A stretch of 64,000 nt of DNA from positions 1,646,501-1,710,500 of the forward strand of contig AP025573.1 of NCBI GenBank assembly GCA_022845895.1, written 5' to 3'. The notes below the pieces were generated by a model, which had not been told where the DNA came from, searched no databases, and saw only the letters and a program-made list of their open reading frames with translations. Both the position numbers and the translations under genes were made by a program. Shown here piece after piece: positions 54,048-62,515 of this stretch (its first letter is position 1; the number at the start of each line of letters is the position of its first letter). Source of the stretch: Lachnospiraceae bacterium. GTDB lineage: Bacteria; Bacillota; Clostridia; Lachnospirales; Lachnospiraceae.

Positions 54048-54230
54048 AATCGTAACTCCTTCCTGAATTTTACATTCATATACTATCCCTTATTGTAATA
54101 CTTTTTGCTGAAAAAGGAAAGGGAAAAGGTCTCTTTTTTGGTAAAAAGGGTACCTTTATCTGTATTGTAGACAGAAAAAAAGTATGTTAAACTGTACAGA
54201 TAGCGAGATAAGAAAGGAAGTAACGGATTT

Positions 54231-55790
54231 ATGCAGATTGAAGCACCGGGCACGGCCAAAAAGGGCCTGTTCAGGATTATATTCAGCAGGATGGGCATTA
54301 TCTTTCTGCTGCTTCTGCTTCAGATAGGTGTATTTATAGGAACCACGATATATCTGACAGAATATATGGCTTATATATACGGGGCATTTACCATATTAGG
54401 CGTCATCGTACTCATATATATCATCAATTCAGAGGGGAATCCGGCGTTCAAGATGACGTGGATGCTCTGCGTGCTGGCGCTGCCTGTCATCGGCACCTTG
54501 TTCTACCTGTACGTTAAGACCCAGTTTGGTACACGGTACATGAAGCACCGGCTTGCCGGCCTGAGGCTTGAGACGGCTCCGTATATGGAACAGGACCAGG
54601 ATATCGTGGATGCTATCTGGGCGAGCCGGTCTGCCAATGCGCAGCTTGCCTATTACCTGTCGAATCAGCTGGGATTTCCGACTTACCGGAATACGCAGGT
54701 GAAGTATTTTCCACTGGGCGAGGACAAGTTCCGCGCGATGGCTGAGGAGCTGAAGAAAGCGAGGAAGTTCATATTCCTGGAGTATTTTATCGTGGAAGAA
54801 GGGCACATGTGGAATACGATCCTTGAGATATTGAAGGATAAGGCAAGGGAGGGGGTCGAGGTGCGGTTCATGTACGACGGCATGTGCGCCATATCGATGC
54901 TTCCGTACAATTATCCGGAGCAGATACGCAGATATGGGATCAAGTGCAAGATGGTGAGCCCTGTGAAGCCGTTCCTCTCTACGGTACAGAATAACCGAGA
55001 CCACAGGAAGATCTGTGTCATAGACGGGATGGTGGGTTTTACCGGAGGGGTGAACCTGGCGGATGAGTATATCAATGAAAAGGTCCGGTTCGGCCACTGG
55101 AAGGACACCGCTGTCATGCTGAAAGGCGATGCGGTGCAGAGCCTTACGATGATGTTCCTGCAGATGTGGAACGTGGATGAGCGGCGCGCGGAAGGCTACA
55201 GCAAGTACCTGACGGAGAAGACGCCGGGGCTCAGGCGGGAGCTCGGCTATGTCATCCCTTATGGGGACAGCCCGTTTGATGATGAAAATGTAGGGGAGGA
55301 GGTTTATTTCCACATATTGAACCATGCCAAGAAGTATGTGCATATCATGACCCCCTACCTCATCCTCGACAATGAGATGATTACGACCCTTACCCGTGCC
55401 GCGAAAAGCGGAATCGAGGTTGTCATCATCATGCCGCATATACCCGACAAGTGGTATGCGTTTGCCGTCGCCAAGACTTATTATAAAGAGCTTATCGAGG
55501 GCGGCGTGCAGATATATGAGTATACGCCGGGATTCGTACATGCCAAGGTATTCGTATCGGATGATGACACCGCGACCGTCGGTACGATTAATCTGGATTA
55601 TAGAAGCCTGTATCTTCATTTTGAATGCGGCGTATTCATCTATAACAATTCAGAAGTGGACAAGATTGAACGGGATTTCCAGAGGACGCTGGTAAAATGC
55701 CACAAGGTGACGCTGATGGAAGTGAAGAAGCGGACGATGCTGACCAAGATTATGGGACAGGTGCTGCGGCTGTTCGCACCGCTTATGTAG
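54231..55790 (+). CDS. cls: Cardiolipin synthase
   Basis: A 519-residue phospholipase D-type enzyme condensing two phosphatidylglycerols into cardiolipin. Two N-terminal membrane helices (residues about 17-35 and 40-65, then 72-90) are followed by two HKD sites, HRKICVIDGMVGFTGG and HAKVFVSDDDTATVGT (HxK...D). Length is normal for the family. AAGGAAG precedes the ATG by 10 nt. Single-gene unit ended by a terminator. Confidence 0.95.
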   Translation: MQIEAPGTAKKGLFRIIFSRMGIIFLLLLLQIGVFIGTTIYLTEYMAYIYGAFTILGVIVLIYIINSEGNPAFKMTWMLCVLALPVIGTLFYLYVKTQFGTRYMKHRLAGLRLETAPYMEQDQDIVDAIWASRSANAQLAYYLSNQLGFPTYRNTQVKYFPLGEDKFRAMAEELKKARKFIFLEYFIVEEGHMWNTILEILKDKAREGVEVRFMYDGMCAISMLPYNYPEQIRRYGIKCKMVSPVKPFLSTVQNNRDHRKICVIDGMVGFTGGVNLADEYINEKVRFGHWKDTAVMLKGDAVQSLTMMFLQMWNVDERRAEGYSKYLTEKTPGLRRELGYVIPYGDSPFDDENVGEEVYFHILNHAKKYVHIMTPYLILDNEMITTLTRAAKSGIEVVIIMPHIPDKWYAFAVAKTYYKELIEGGVQIYEYTPGFVHAKVFVSDDDTATVGTINLDYRSLYLHFECGVFIYNNSEVDKIERDFQRTLVKCHKVTLMEVKKRTMLTKIMGQVLRLFAPLM

Positions 55791-55809
55791 AACAGGCAGC
55801 CAGAAGATA

Positions 55810-55836
55810 CGGCCCGGGGCAATATGCTCCGGGCCG
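55810..55836 (+). terminator. Terminator after cls
   Basis: An 11-bp stem CGGCCCGGGGC/GCTCCGGGCCG with a short loop, followed by TCATTTTATT. It also lies 6 nt from the end of the convergent lipoprotein gene. Confidence 0.75.
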
Positions 55837-55841
55837 TCATT

Positions 55842-56390
55842 TTATTGCAGGGCAAGCGTAAAGACTGCTTTCTCTTCTTTCAGCTTACTGTCTGTCTGGG
55901 TGACCGTTATCGTGATGGACGAACTCTCTGTTTTGAGTCCGTATGCCGCCTGTACGCCTGTACACTTGGCTCCGACAGGCGTCTCCTGCGGATAGTTGGA
56001 GATGGACAGCGGATAGGTGGACGCCACCTCGCCGCCTTCGTCTATGACGGTAAACTCGTTATCGCTGAAATATAAGTCCATGAATCCTTCAAAGCCGATG
56101 TTTTCATAGTCATATGTAAGCAGCACCACCTGGGCCGGCGTGGATTCTTCAAACTGGTTTCTGTCGTCGGTCAAAGCGGCGGATGTAAACGTGAAGCTGA
56201 ACTTGCCGTCTACCGTCCACGTATCGCCGACACCATATTCTTTGGGTGTTTCTTTTTCCTTCTCTTTTGAAGTATCCTCTTCGTTTTTATCTGCTTTGGA
56301 ATCCTCCGGGCCGGAAGAAGAACTTCCACATGCGGACAGTCCGAGACACATCGTAAGGATGAGCAGTGCGGCCAGTATTCTCTTTTTCAT
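55842..56390 (-). CDS. Lipoprotein with DUF4352/DUF5067-like domain
   Basis: A 182-residue lipoprotein. The signal peptide ends in LGLSAC (lipobox cysteine 21). A low-complexity charged linker (DSKADKNEEDTSKEKEKE) is followed by a beta-sandwich (VDGKFSFTFTSAALTDDR, QVVLLTYDYENIGF, MDLYFSDNEFTVIDEGG). The latter pattern is that of DUF4352/DUF5067 immunoglobulin-like extracellular domains. It is 2 nt after the upstream membrane protein gene, so they form an operon. Function unknown. Confidence 0.85.
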   Translation of the reverse strand: MKKRILAALLILTMCLGLSACGSSSSGPEDSKADKNEEDTSKEKEKETPKEYGVGDTWTVDGKFSFTFTSAALTDDRNQFEESTPAQVVLLTYDYENIGFEGFMDLYFSDNEFTVIDEGGEVASTYPLSISNYPQETPVGAKCTGVQAAYGLKTESSSITITVTQTDSKLKEEKAVFTLALQ

Positions 56391-56392
56391 AT

Positions 56393-56803
56393 CTAGTACC
56401 TCTCTTTATTTGTCATTTTTTTTGTCTTTACCGCGGCAGCTGCATATACGATGCCGAACGCGCAGGCGATGAAGCCCCAGACAGGCAGGTCGCCAAAGGA
56501 ACTGCCTGTCCCGATAGTCAGAGCCGCGCCGATAAAGTAGAACACGCTGCAGACGGCAGGTCCTGCGGCGCCGGCAGAGCCTCTCGTCGCAACGCCGATG
56601 ATGCCTGCGATCAGATAAACGAATGCCAGCAGCAGCCCTGCGGTTCCGCTCGTCGCATTATTCTGCTCCAGAGCATTGCTCAGTCCCGCGGCACAGGACT
56701 GAAACGATATCAGTGCAAAGAGCACGATGGAAATGATGCCTGTGACCAGCCGTCCGGTAGCAAGTGCCCCTTTTTGCTGCTTCTTTTTTTTGTCTGGATT
56801 CAC
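56393..56803 (-). CDS. Small four-helix membrane protein
   Basis: A 136-residue protein with a lysine-rich start (MNPDKKKKQQKGALAT) and four membrane helices (about residues 16-36, 52-70, 80-98 and 105-125). It has no known motif. AGGAGG precedes the ATG by 9 nt. First gene of a two-gene operon with the lipoprotein; a joint envelope role is inferred. Confidence 0.8.
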   Translation of the reverse strand: MNPDKKKKQQKGALATGRLVTGIISIVLFALISFQSCAAGLSNALEQNNATSGTAGLLLAFVYLIAGIIGVATRGSAGAAGPAVCSVFYFIGAALTIGTGSSFGDLPVWGFIACAFGIVYAAAAVKTKKMTNKERY

Positions 56804-56989
56804 AATCTCCCCTCCTCTTTCTAGTATGATAGTTTAGCTTGTGTGGCCTGCTGAACTTTGCCGGTTCAGCAAGTATATATTTTATCAATTGTAATAATGC
56901 TATGAGCATACTGATATAATGCGATTGGCATATTACAACTGTAAAATAATCGATGTAAAATTGCAGTAATAGGATGTGAGGGTTGTCAT

Positions 56990-57316
56990 ATGGATTACGT
57001 AGCACTTGGGAGAAGAATAAAAGAAGAACGTTTGAAACTGAATATGACCCAAGAACGGCTGGCGGAAGAAGTGAACCTCTCCACCTCGTATGTCGGGCAG
57101 ATTGAGAGAGGGGAGCGGAAACTGACGCTGGACAGCCTTATCAATATCACGAATTGTCTTGGTGTTACTGTCGATTATCTTCTTCAGGAATCCATAAGCC
57201 AGGAACAGTCATCCTACAGGGATATCTGGACGAACCTTTTGTCAGACGCAACACCTAAGGAAAAAGAGATGGTGGTGAATCTGACAAAACTGCTATTGAA
57301 TTATATGGATGAATAA
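56990..57316 (+). CDS. XRE-family transcriptional regulator
   Basis: A 108-residue protein. A standard helix-turn-helix (LNMTQERLAEEVNLSTSYVGQIERGERKLTLDSL, residues about 16-50) is followed by a short C-terminal dimerisation tail. AGGATGTGAGG is the only ribosome-site-like sequence upstream. It is divergent from the membrane protein gene at 56393 and may regulate it. The bidirectional terminator at 57319 separates it from the kinase. Confidence 0.9.
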   Translation: MDYVALGRRIKEERLKLNMTQERLAEEVNLSTSYVGQIERGERKLTLDSLINITNCLGVTVDYLLQESISQEQSSYRDIWTNLLSDATPKEKEMVVNLTKLLLNYMDE

Positions 57317-57318
57317 CC

Positions 57319-57357
57319 AAAAAGAACTTCTGCCATTACTATACAGAAGTTCTTTTT
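57319..57357. terminator. Bidirectional terminator between XRE gene and kinase gene
   Basis: A 14-bp perfect stem (57319-57332 with 57344-57357) bounded by A5 on the left and T5 on the right, so it serves both converging genes. Confidence 0.9.
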
Positions 57358-57391
57358 CATTTTGGTATGCACAGAGCATACACGGTTCTTT

Positions 57392-58495
57392 TTATGGGAA
57401 AAATAAGAGCTGCAGCATCAAGAAGAAGATACAGGCGGAGAAGGACAGGAATAGAAGGCCTGCTTTCGCCGCTGTTATTTTTGCACGCGTCATGCTGCTG
57501 AATACCGAAAAGTGTTTCGTGTAATAGCCCCAGTCGGTCACGATTGCCCATGGCACGTACAAAAACCAGATGGAATACAGCCACATGTCAAACCTTGTAT
57601 TGCCGCTGCTCAAAGGGGCGGTGGCAGTGCGGTAGCCAGCGTAGGCCAGTAGCATATATCCAAAGACGCCCACGACCATCTTCCACGGCTTCCGTGTCCG
57701 GAATCCGGGAAAGAAACGAATCCAGCCGATGGACGCGACCGCTTCTTTTGACAGAAACGGCACTTCGCCCGGCGGGATGCGCCTGTCCAGTACAGCGGCC
57801 AGTGCTCTGACGGTCTGGTACCGGGCGTCCGGATCGATAGCCGTACACCGTTCCACGATGCTCCGGTAGAAGAGTTCCTGGGGCAGCTTCTGCGAAGGGA
57901 GGGTTCCTGTCAGCAGAACGTTCAGCAGCACGCCTGCCGCATAGATGTCCGTGCGTTCATCCGTCTGGCCGAAACCGAACTGTTCCGGAGCAGCGAAGCC
58001 CGCGGTGCCCAGTATCGTCGTGTCCTGGTTCCGGTCTTCTTTCTTCGTCCTTGATATGTCGAAGTCGATGAGCTTCAGGACGGCATCTGTGGAGATGATG
58101 ATATTGCCTGGCGTGATGTCCCTGTGGATGATTTTATGGGAATGCAGATAAGTCAGCACGCTGCACAGCTGTGACATATAGCCGAGTATCTGTCGTTCCT
58201 CCATATATTCTGCACGCTCCAGCTTCTGTGCCAGCGTCTCGCCGCTTATGTATTCCTCGATGACGTAGAATCTGCCGTCTACTGTGTAGAGGTCAAGGAC
58301 CTGGGCGAGATTCGGATGGTCCAGAATGGTCAGCTTCTGATAGATGGGAAACTGTGCCCCGGACACCTGCTTTCTGACGGCAAGCGTTCCTCCGGAAGCA
58401 TTTTTTACGAGGTGAGTAGTGCATGGCTCCTTATCCTGAAGAGGAGCGAGCACGGTATAATTGTAATCCAGATAGCTGTTTTTTAAGTTTTCCAT
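57392..58495 (-). CDS. Membrane-anchored serine/threonine protein kinase
   Basis: A 367-residue Hanks-type kinase. Present are the ATP lysine in TLAVRKQV, the catalytic loop HRDITPGNIII, the metal-binding DFD in LKLIDFDISR (in place of DFG), GFAAPEQFGFG (APE), and the subdomain IX DIYAAGVLL. The kinase domain ends near residue 245. Three C-terminal membrane helices follow (about 275-292, 307-322, 345-365), and no PASTA repeats. No phosphatase gene is adjacent, so this is not the PrkC/PrpC cell-wall pair. Divergent from the HTH gene at 58604. Confidence 0.9.
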   Translation of the reverse strand: MENLKNSYLDYNYTVLAPLQDKEPCTTHLVKNASGGTLAVRKQVSGAQFPIYQKLTILDHPNLAQVLDLYTVDGRFYVIEEYISGETLAQKLERAEYMEERQILGYMSQLCSVLTYLHSHKIIHRDITPGNIIISTDAVLKLIDFDISRTKKEDRNQDTTILGTAGFAAPEQFGFGQTDERTDIYAAGVLLNVLLTGTLPSQKLPQELFYRSIVERCTAIDPDARYQTVRALAAVLDRRIPPGEVPFLSKEAVASIGWIRFFPGFRTRKPWKMVVGVFGYMLLAYAGYRTATAPLSSGNTRFDMWLYSIWFLYVPWAIVTDWGYYTKHFSVFSSMTRAKITAAKAGLLFLSFSACIFFLMLQLLFFP

Positions 58496-58603
58496 GAGAT
58501 TCGTATCCTTTGTCCTTGATTTTTCCTGATATTCATTTTATCATATCTCAATGAACATTAGTAGTTGAATTCGCAGGAGCGTTCCTTATGACGGGAGGAT
58601 AAG

Positions 58604-59032
58604 ATGGTGGAGAAGAATACATCAACAGAAGAATTATTAGAGCTGTTAAAGAAGAAGCGAAGCTTTGACGAATATCTGAAAGAAACGCCGGAATTTATAA
58701 CAGGTGACCTGTCCGCCTATCTGGAGCAGATGCTTGTCGAAAAGGGCAGGAAGAAGGCTGATGTTATCCGCGGCTCACAGCTTGACCGCAATTATGCATA
58801 CCAGATATTTTCGGGAACCCGCAAGCCGACCAGGGATAAGCTGCTGGCGCTCGGATTCGGAATGGGGCTTACTATCGAAGAGATGCAGAAGGTGCTTAAG
58901 ACATCGGAATATCCTGTCTTATATGTGAAGAATAAGAGGGACAGCATCATACTGTTCGGCCTTGACAAGCAGATTTCTGTCGGAGAGATGAACGAACTGC
59001 TGTACGAGATGGAGGAAGATATCATCGAGTAG
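58604..59032 (+). CDS. HTH (XRE-like) protein divergent from the kinase
   Basis: A 142-residue protein. A helical N-terminus (STEELLELLKKKRSFDEYLKET) is followed by a Cro/CI-type DNA-binding region (GRKKADVIRGSQLDRNYAYQIFSGTRKPTRDKLLALGFGMGL) and a C-terminal helix-rich part (DSIILFGLDKQISVGEMNEL). GGGAGG precedes the ATG by 7 nt. It shares the 108-nt gap with the kinase gene, and pairing suggests a substrate or regulator of it. Confidence 0.75.
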   Translation: MVEKNTSTEELLELLKKKRSFDEYLKETPEFITGDLSAYLEQMLVEKGRKKADVIRGSQLDRNYAYQIFSGTRKPTRDKLLALGFGMGLTIEEMQKVLKTSEYPVLYVKNKRDSIILFGLDKQISVGEMNELLYEMEEDIIE

Positions 59033-59048
59033 TTTTGGAAAATAGCAT

Positions 59049-59077
59049 TTTACACGGCAGATAAAATATAGTATAAT
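59049..59077 (+). promoter_or_regulatory. purA promoter
   Basis: TTTACA (59049-59054), 17-nt spacer, TATAAT (59072-59077), 41 nt before the ATG. Confidence 0.75.
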
Positions 59078-59117
59078 GCTATAGGCAAAGTTAGTTGATA
59101 ACACAGGAGGAATTCAA

Positions 59118-60392
59118 ATGGTTAAAGCAGTAGTGGGTGCTAACTGGGGAGACGAAGGAAAAGGCAAGATTACCGACATGCTCGCCGAGAAGGCAGACAT
59201 CATAGTAAGGTTCCAGGGCGGGGCCAACGCGGGGCATACGATTATTAACAATTATGGAAAATTTGCGCTTCATACGTTGCCGTCGGGGGTGTTCTATCAT
59301 CATACGACGAGCGTAATCGGCAATGGCGTCGCTCTTGATATACCGGTCCTGTTCAACGAGATACAGTCTGTCATAGAACAGGGTGTTCCGGCGCCGAAGA
59401 TTCTCGTATCCGACCGGGCGCAGATTGTCATGTCTTACCACAAGGACTTCGATGCATATGAAGAAGAACGGCTCGGAGGCAAATCATTCGGATCGACGAA
59501 GTCCGGTATCGCCCCTTTCTACTCTGATAAATATGCCAAAGTGGGATTCCAGGTGAGCGAGCTGTTCGATGATGAACTGCTGAGGGAGAAGGTAGTGCGC
59601 GTCGCGGAGCTTAAGAATGTGCTGCTTAAGCATCTCTATCATAAGCCTGCAATTGATCCTGATGAATTATATGATGAATTACAAGAGTATAAGAAGATGG
59701 TGGAGCCATATGTATGTGACGTATCGCTCTTCCTTGACAAAGCAATCGGCGAAGGCAGGGAGATCCTGCTGGAGGGGCAGCTCGGTTCCCTGAAGGATCC
59801 GGACCACGGAATCTATCCTATGGTGACGTCATCGTCTACGCTTGCCGCTTACGGAGCCATCGGGGCAGGCATCCCGCCGTATGAGATCAAGAAGATTATC
59901 ACCGTATGCAAGGCCTATTCAAGCGCGGTAGGAGCAGGTGCATTTGTCAGCGAGATCTTTGGTGAGGAGGCGGACGAGCTGAGACGCCGCGGCGGAGACG
60001 GCGGAGAGTTCGGCGCCACGACAGGACGGCCACGGAGAATGGGATGGTTCGACTGCGTGGCATCCAAATACGGGTGCAGGATGCAGGGAACGACAGATGT
60101 CGCGTTTACCGTGCTGGACGTGCTCGGCTATCTGGACGAGATTCCGGTATGCGTCGGGTATGAGATCAACGGGGAAGTGACGACAGACTTTCCATCGACC
60201 CATCTGCTTGAGAAGGCAAAGCCTGTGCTGGAGACGCTGCCAGGCTGGAAATGCGATATACGCGGCATAAAGGAATATGGCAAGCTGCCGGAAAACTGCC
60301 GCAGATATATAGAATTTATAGAAAGACAGATCGGTTATCCGATTACGATGGTCTCCAACGGGCCAGGCAGAGAGGATATCATATATAAGTAA
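59118..60392 (+). CDS. purA: Adenylosuccinate synthetase
   Basis: A 424-residue enzyme that forms adenylosuccinate from IMP, aspartate and GTP. GANWGDEGKGKITDMLAEKA holds the phosphate loop and catalytic aspartate, GGANAGHTI the catalytic histidine, and GEFGATTGRPRRMGWFD and TTDVAFTVLDVLGYLDEIPV complete the active site. AGGAGG lies 9 nt before the ATG. Transcribed alone with a terminator after it. Confidence 0.97.
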   Translation: MVKAVVGANWGDEGKGKITDMLAEKADIIVRFQGGANAGHTIINNYGKFALHTLPSGVFYHHTTSVIGNGVALDIPVLFNEIQSVIEQGVPAPKILVSDRAQIVMSYHKDFDAYEEERLGGKSFGSTKSGIAPFYSDKYAKVGFQVSELFDDELLREKVVRVAELKNVLLKHLYHKPAIDPDELYDELQEYKKMVEPYVCDVSLFLDKAIGEGREILLEGQLGSLKDPDHGIYPMVTSSSTLAAYGAIGAGIPPYEIKKIITVCKAYSSAVGAGAFVSEIFGEEADELRRRGGDGGEFGATTGRPRRMGWFDCVASKYGCRMQGTTDVAFTVLDVLGYLDEIPVCVGYEINGEVTTDFPSTHLLEKAKPVLETLPGWKCDIRGIKEYGKLPENCRRYIEFIERQIGYPITMVSNGPGREDIIYK

Positions 60393-60402
60393 TAGAGCAG
60401 GA

Positions 60403-60422
60403 CGGATGCCATCAGGCATCCG
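60403..60422 (+). terminator. Terminator after purA
   Basis: An 8-bp stem CGGATGCC/GGCATCCG with a 4-nt loop, followed by TTTCTTGT. Confidence 0.8.
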
Positions 60423-60458
60423 TTTCTTGTCATCTGGGTACACCATTAAATGCAATTT

Positions 60459-60496
60459 GGGACGTAACCTTTTTTAAAAAGATCACGTCCCTTTTT
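60459..60496 (+). terminator. Second hairpin terminator after purA
   Basis: GGGACGT/ACGTCCC stem (60459-60465 and 60485-60491) with an inner CTTTTT/AAAAAG arm and five T residues. The rest of 60497-60667 holds an AT-rich promoter region and a GC-rich stretch (60611-60634) with no gene I can support. Confidence 0.75.
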
Positions 60497-60667
60497 GCTT
60501 CAGCAAATTTTAAGAAACGTGCCACAATGTAGACACATTTTATGCTTATAATGAATTTGTGCTTACAAAACAGGCATATTGCGAGGGGAGCAACAATATA
60601 ATAATAAAGCCGGGAGTCGGGGCTTCACGGCTGACGAGTATGAATAATGGAAATGGAGGTATCTACT

Positions 60668-60823
60668 ATGCAGCAGAGAAATGAGTCGAATTACCCAGAA
60701 GTGATATCAATGGAAGAATACCTTACAAAGAGACAAAAAATAAGGGAAAAAGAACAGAAGAGGCAGGGAAAGGGCGCAGAAAAGAAACGCTCTGCGTGGA
60801 TGCTGGCGGAGCTTTATGTGTGA
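60668..60823 (+). CDS. Small very basic protein (51 aa)
   Basis: Starts MQQRNESNYPEVISMEEYLT and ends RSAWMLAELYV; the middle is Lys/Arg/Gln-rich (KRQKIREKEQKRQGKGAEKK). TGGAGG lies 8 nt upstream of the ATG, a strong site for so short a frame. No homologue recognised. Basic composition suggests nucleic acid binding, but nothing further can be said. Confidence 0.55.
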   Translation: MQQRNESNYPEVISMEEYLTKRQKIREKEQKRQGKGAEKKRSAWMLAELYV

Positions 60824-60825
60824 TA

Positions 60826-61047
60826 TTAAGCTGAATCGCCCCTCCCGCTGTCGTCACCTTTCGTAATCTTATATACGAGGGTGTAGGCGTACAGAAGTAC
60901 GGGAAGTATGACTGTGCACACGATGGATGCCTTAAGAAGACCCATCGTTTCGGACCGGTCCAGCAGGGCAAAGACAAATGTGCTGATATACATGCCGGCA
61001 AGCAGAACCGCGCCGGACAGAGCTAGAATACGTTTTATCTTTTTCAT
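60826..61047 (-). CDS. Small two-helix membrane protein
   Basis: A 73-residue protein ([20 protein letters not shown]...) with two membrane helices (about residues 7-28 and 37-58) and a charged C-terminus. ATG at 61047 has AAAGGA 8 nt upstream; an ATG 9 nt earlier is too close to it. The stop is 2 nt from that of the convergent 51-aa gene. Function unknown. Confidence 0.7.
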   Translation of the reverse strand: MKKIKRILALSGAVLLAGMYISTFVFALLDRSETMGLLKASIVCTVILPVLLYAYTLVYKITKGDDSGRGDSA

Positions 61048-61137
61048 CGGAATCATCCTTTACATCTAATCGAGTCTTTAGTATATTATATAAAGAGCAA
61101 GATAAAATTGCAAATGAATACAGAAGGAGTATGTAAT

Positions 61138-61644
61138 ATGAGTCGTACGTTATTAGAACAGTGGAGAGATACAGCCTATAATGAACAGGCAGACAAAGGT
61201 GAGCTGCAGAAGTTCTGGTCCACATATTTTCAGATTGAGAAGGAGATATATGAGCAGCTTCTGGAACAGCCGGATGAAGAAGTAAAAGGGACGGTAAAAG
61301 AGCTTGCCGAAAAGTATGGGCAGGAAGTATTCACGATGGCCGGTTTCCTCGATGGAATCAACGACAGCCTGAAGGAGCCGAATCCAATCGAGACGATGGA
61401 AGAGGATACGGTAGTCAGCCTTGCCTTTGATAAAGAAACGCTGTATAAGAATATGGTTGCGGCCAAAGCCGACTGGCTGTATGAACTGCCGCAGTGGAAG
61501 AATATATATACGGAGGAAGAACTCAAGACTCTGTACAAGGAACAGAAACAGTCCGGCACAATCCGGAAAGAGAAGGAACCGGGACGTAATGACCCATGTC
61601 CGTGCGGTTCCGGCAAGAAGTATAAGAAATGCTGTGGAAGGTAG
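61138..61644 (+). CDS. SEC-C metal-binding protein
   Basis: A 168-residue protein with a helical N-terminus and a C-terminal SEC-C motif [21 protein letters not shown] (CxCx8CC) that binds zinc, as in SecA and YecA-like proteins. ATG at 61138 has AGAAGGAG upstream; an ATG 30 nt earlier lacks one. It overlaps the YdcF gene by 16 nt. Such proteins associate with ribosomes or SecA in other bacteria, so a chaperone role is possible. Confidence 0.88.
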   Translation: MSRTLLEQWRDTAYNEQADKGELQKFWSTYFQIEKEIYEQLLEQPDEEVKGTVKELAEKYGQEVFTMAGFLDGINDSLKEPNPIETMEEDTVVSLAFDKETLYKNMVAAKADWLYELPQWKNIYTEEELKTLYKEQKQSGTIRKEKEPGRNDPCPCGSGKKYKKCCGR

Positions 61645-62354
61645 CACTGCCTGCGGCAGGCGCCGCCTGCCTCCTGTACTATGGGGCGGTCAGCTTACGT
61701 CTGCACAGATGGAATTCAACTTTTGCGAGATTCTGGCTGGCGGCCGGGGCACTGTGTGCCGCGCTGCTGGTGTTGTTTCGGATGCGACCGGAACTGGCGG
61801 AAAGTCCGCTGTGGAAACTGCTCTGGATTCCGGCTGCCGTATTTGCCGTCGTAGAGATGCTCATAGCCGGTGGAATGGTTTCTACCGAGGAGAAGGGCAT
61901 ACCGTATCTTATCGTCCTTGGCGCGCAGGTAAAAGGGACGAAGATTACAGATTCCCTTAGGAGAAGGCTCAGGCGTTCCGCGGCATATCTGTCTGAGAAT
62001 CCGGAGACGATGGTGATAGTATCCGGAGGACAGGGGCCGGGAGAAGCTATCTCCGAGGCGGAGGCGATGGCGGCATATCTTATCGGCTGCGGCATTAAGA
62101 GAAGCAGAATCCTTCTGGAAGATCAATCAAAGTCGACAGAGGAGAACCTTACATTCTCCGCGCGATATCTGCCTGATAAGAACGTGAAGGTGGGAATCGT
62201 ATCAAATAATTTTCACATGTACCGGGCCTGCTTGTATGCCAGAAGGATTGGCTATAAGGATGTGTGCCGTATACCGGCGGGGTGCAGCCCGCTGCTCTTC
62301 GTCAATTATATGGTCAGGGAGTTTTTCGCAGTGTGCAGATTATGGCTGCCTTAG
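61629..62354 (+). CDS. YdcF/SanA-family (DUF218) membrane protein
   Basis: A 241-residue protein. Three N-terminal membrane helices (about residues 5-20, 33-50, 65-85) are followed by the DUF218 domain: [60 protein letters not shown] and [14 protein letters not shown]. The family is linked to envelope and vancomycin-resistance phenotypes (SanA) but its chemistry is not settled. It starts within the SEC-C gene (16-nt overlap). Confidence 0.9.
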   Translation: MLWKVALPAAGAACLLYYGAVSLRLHRWNSTFARFWLAAGALCAALLVLFRMRPELAESPLWKLLWIPAAVFAVVEMLIAGGMVSTEEKGIPYLIVLGAQVKGTKITDSLRRRLRRSAAYLSENPETMVIVSGGQGPGEAISEAEAMAAYLIGCGIKRSRILLEDQSKSTEENLTFSARYLPDKNVKVGIVSNNFHMYRACLYARRIGYKDVCRIPAGCSPLLFVNYMVREFFAVCRLWLP

Positions 62355-62452
62355 CAGGTATGGAAGGCCGATAAAAGTATTTATTGTACTTTTGCAGTTC
62401 AATTCTACATAATCTTTTGATTTAAGAATAGTAATATGCTATATTATAAGGG

Positions 62453-62473
62453 ATAGCATATTGCTATTTTTTT
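62453..62473 (+). terminator. Small hairpin terminator before the solute-binding gene
   Basis: A 6-bp stem ATAGCA/TGCTAT with a 3-nt loop and a run of seven T residues. It may end the SEC-C/YdcF unit. The 100 nt before it are AT-rich, with a possible -10 at TATTAT (62442). Confidence 0.6.
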
Positions 62474-62515
62474 CTATTTTCCTTTTACGAAAAAGTGTGG
62501 ACAGGGAGGCCAGAA

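Noticed and set aside
57392..58495. PrkC-type cell-wall kinase
   Set aside because: No PASTA repeats and no adjacent PP2C phosphatase; the C-terminus is three membrane helices instead.
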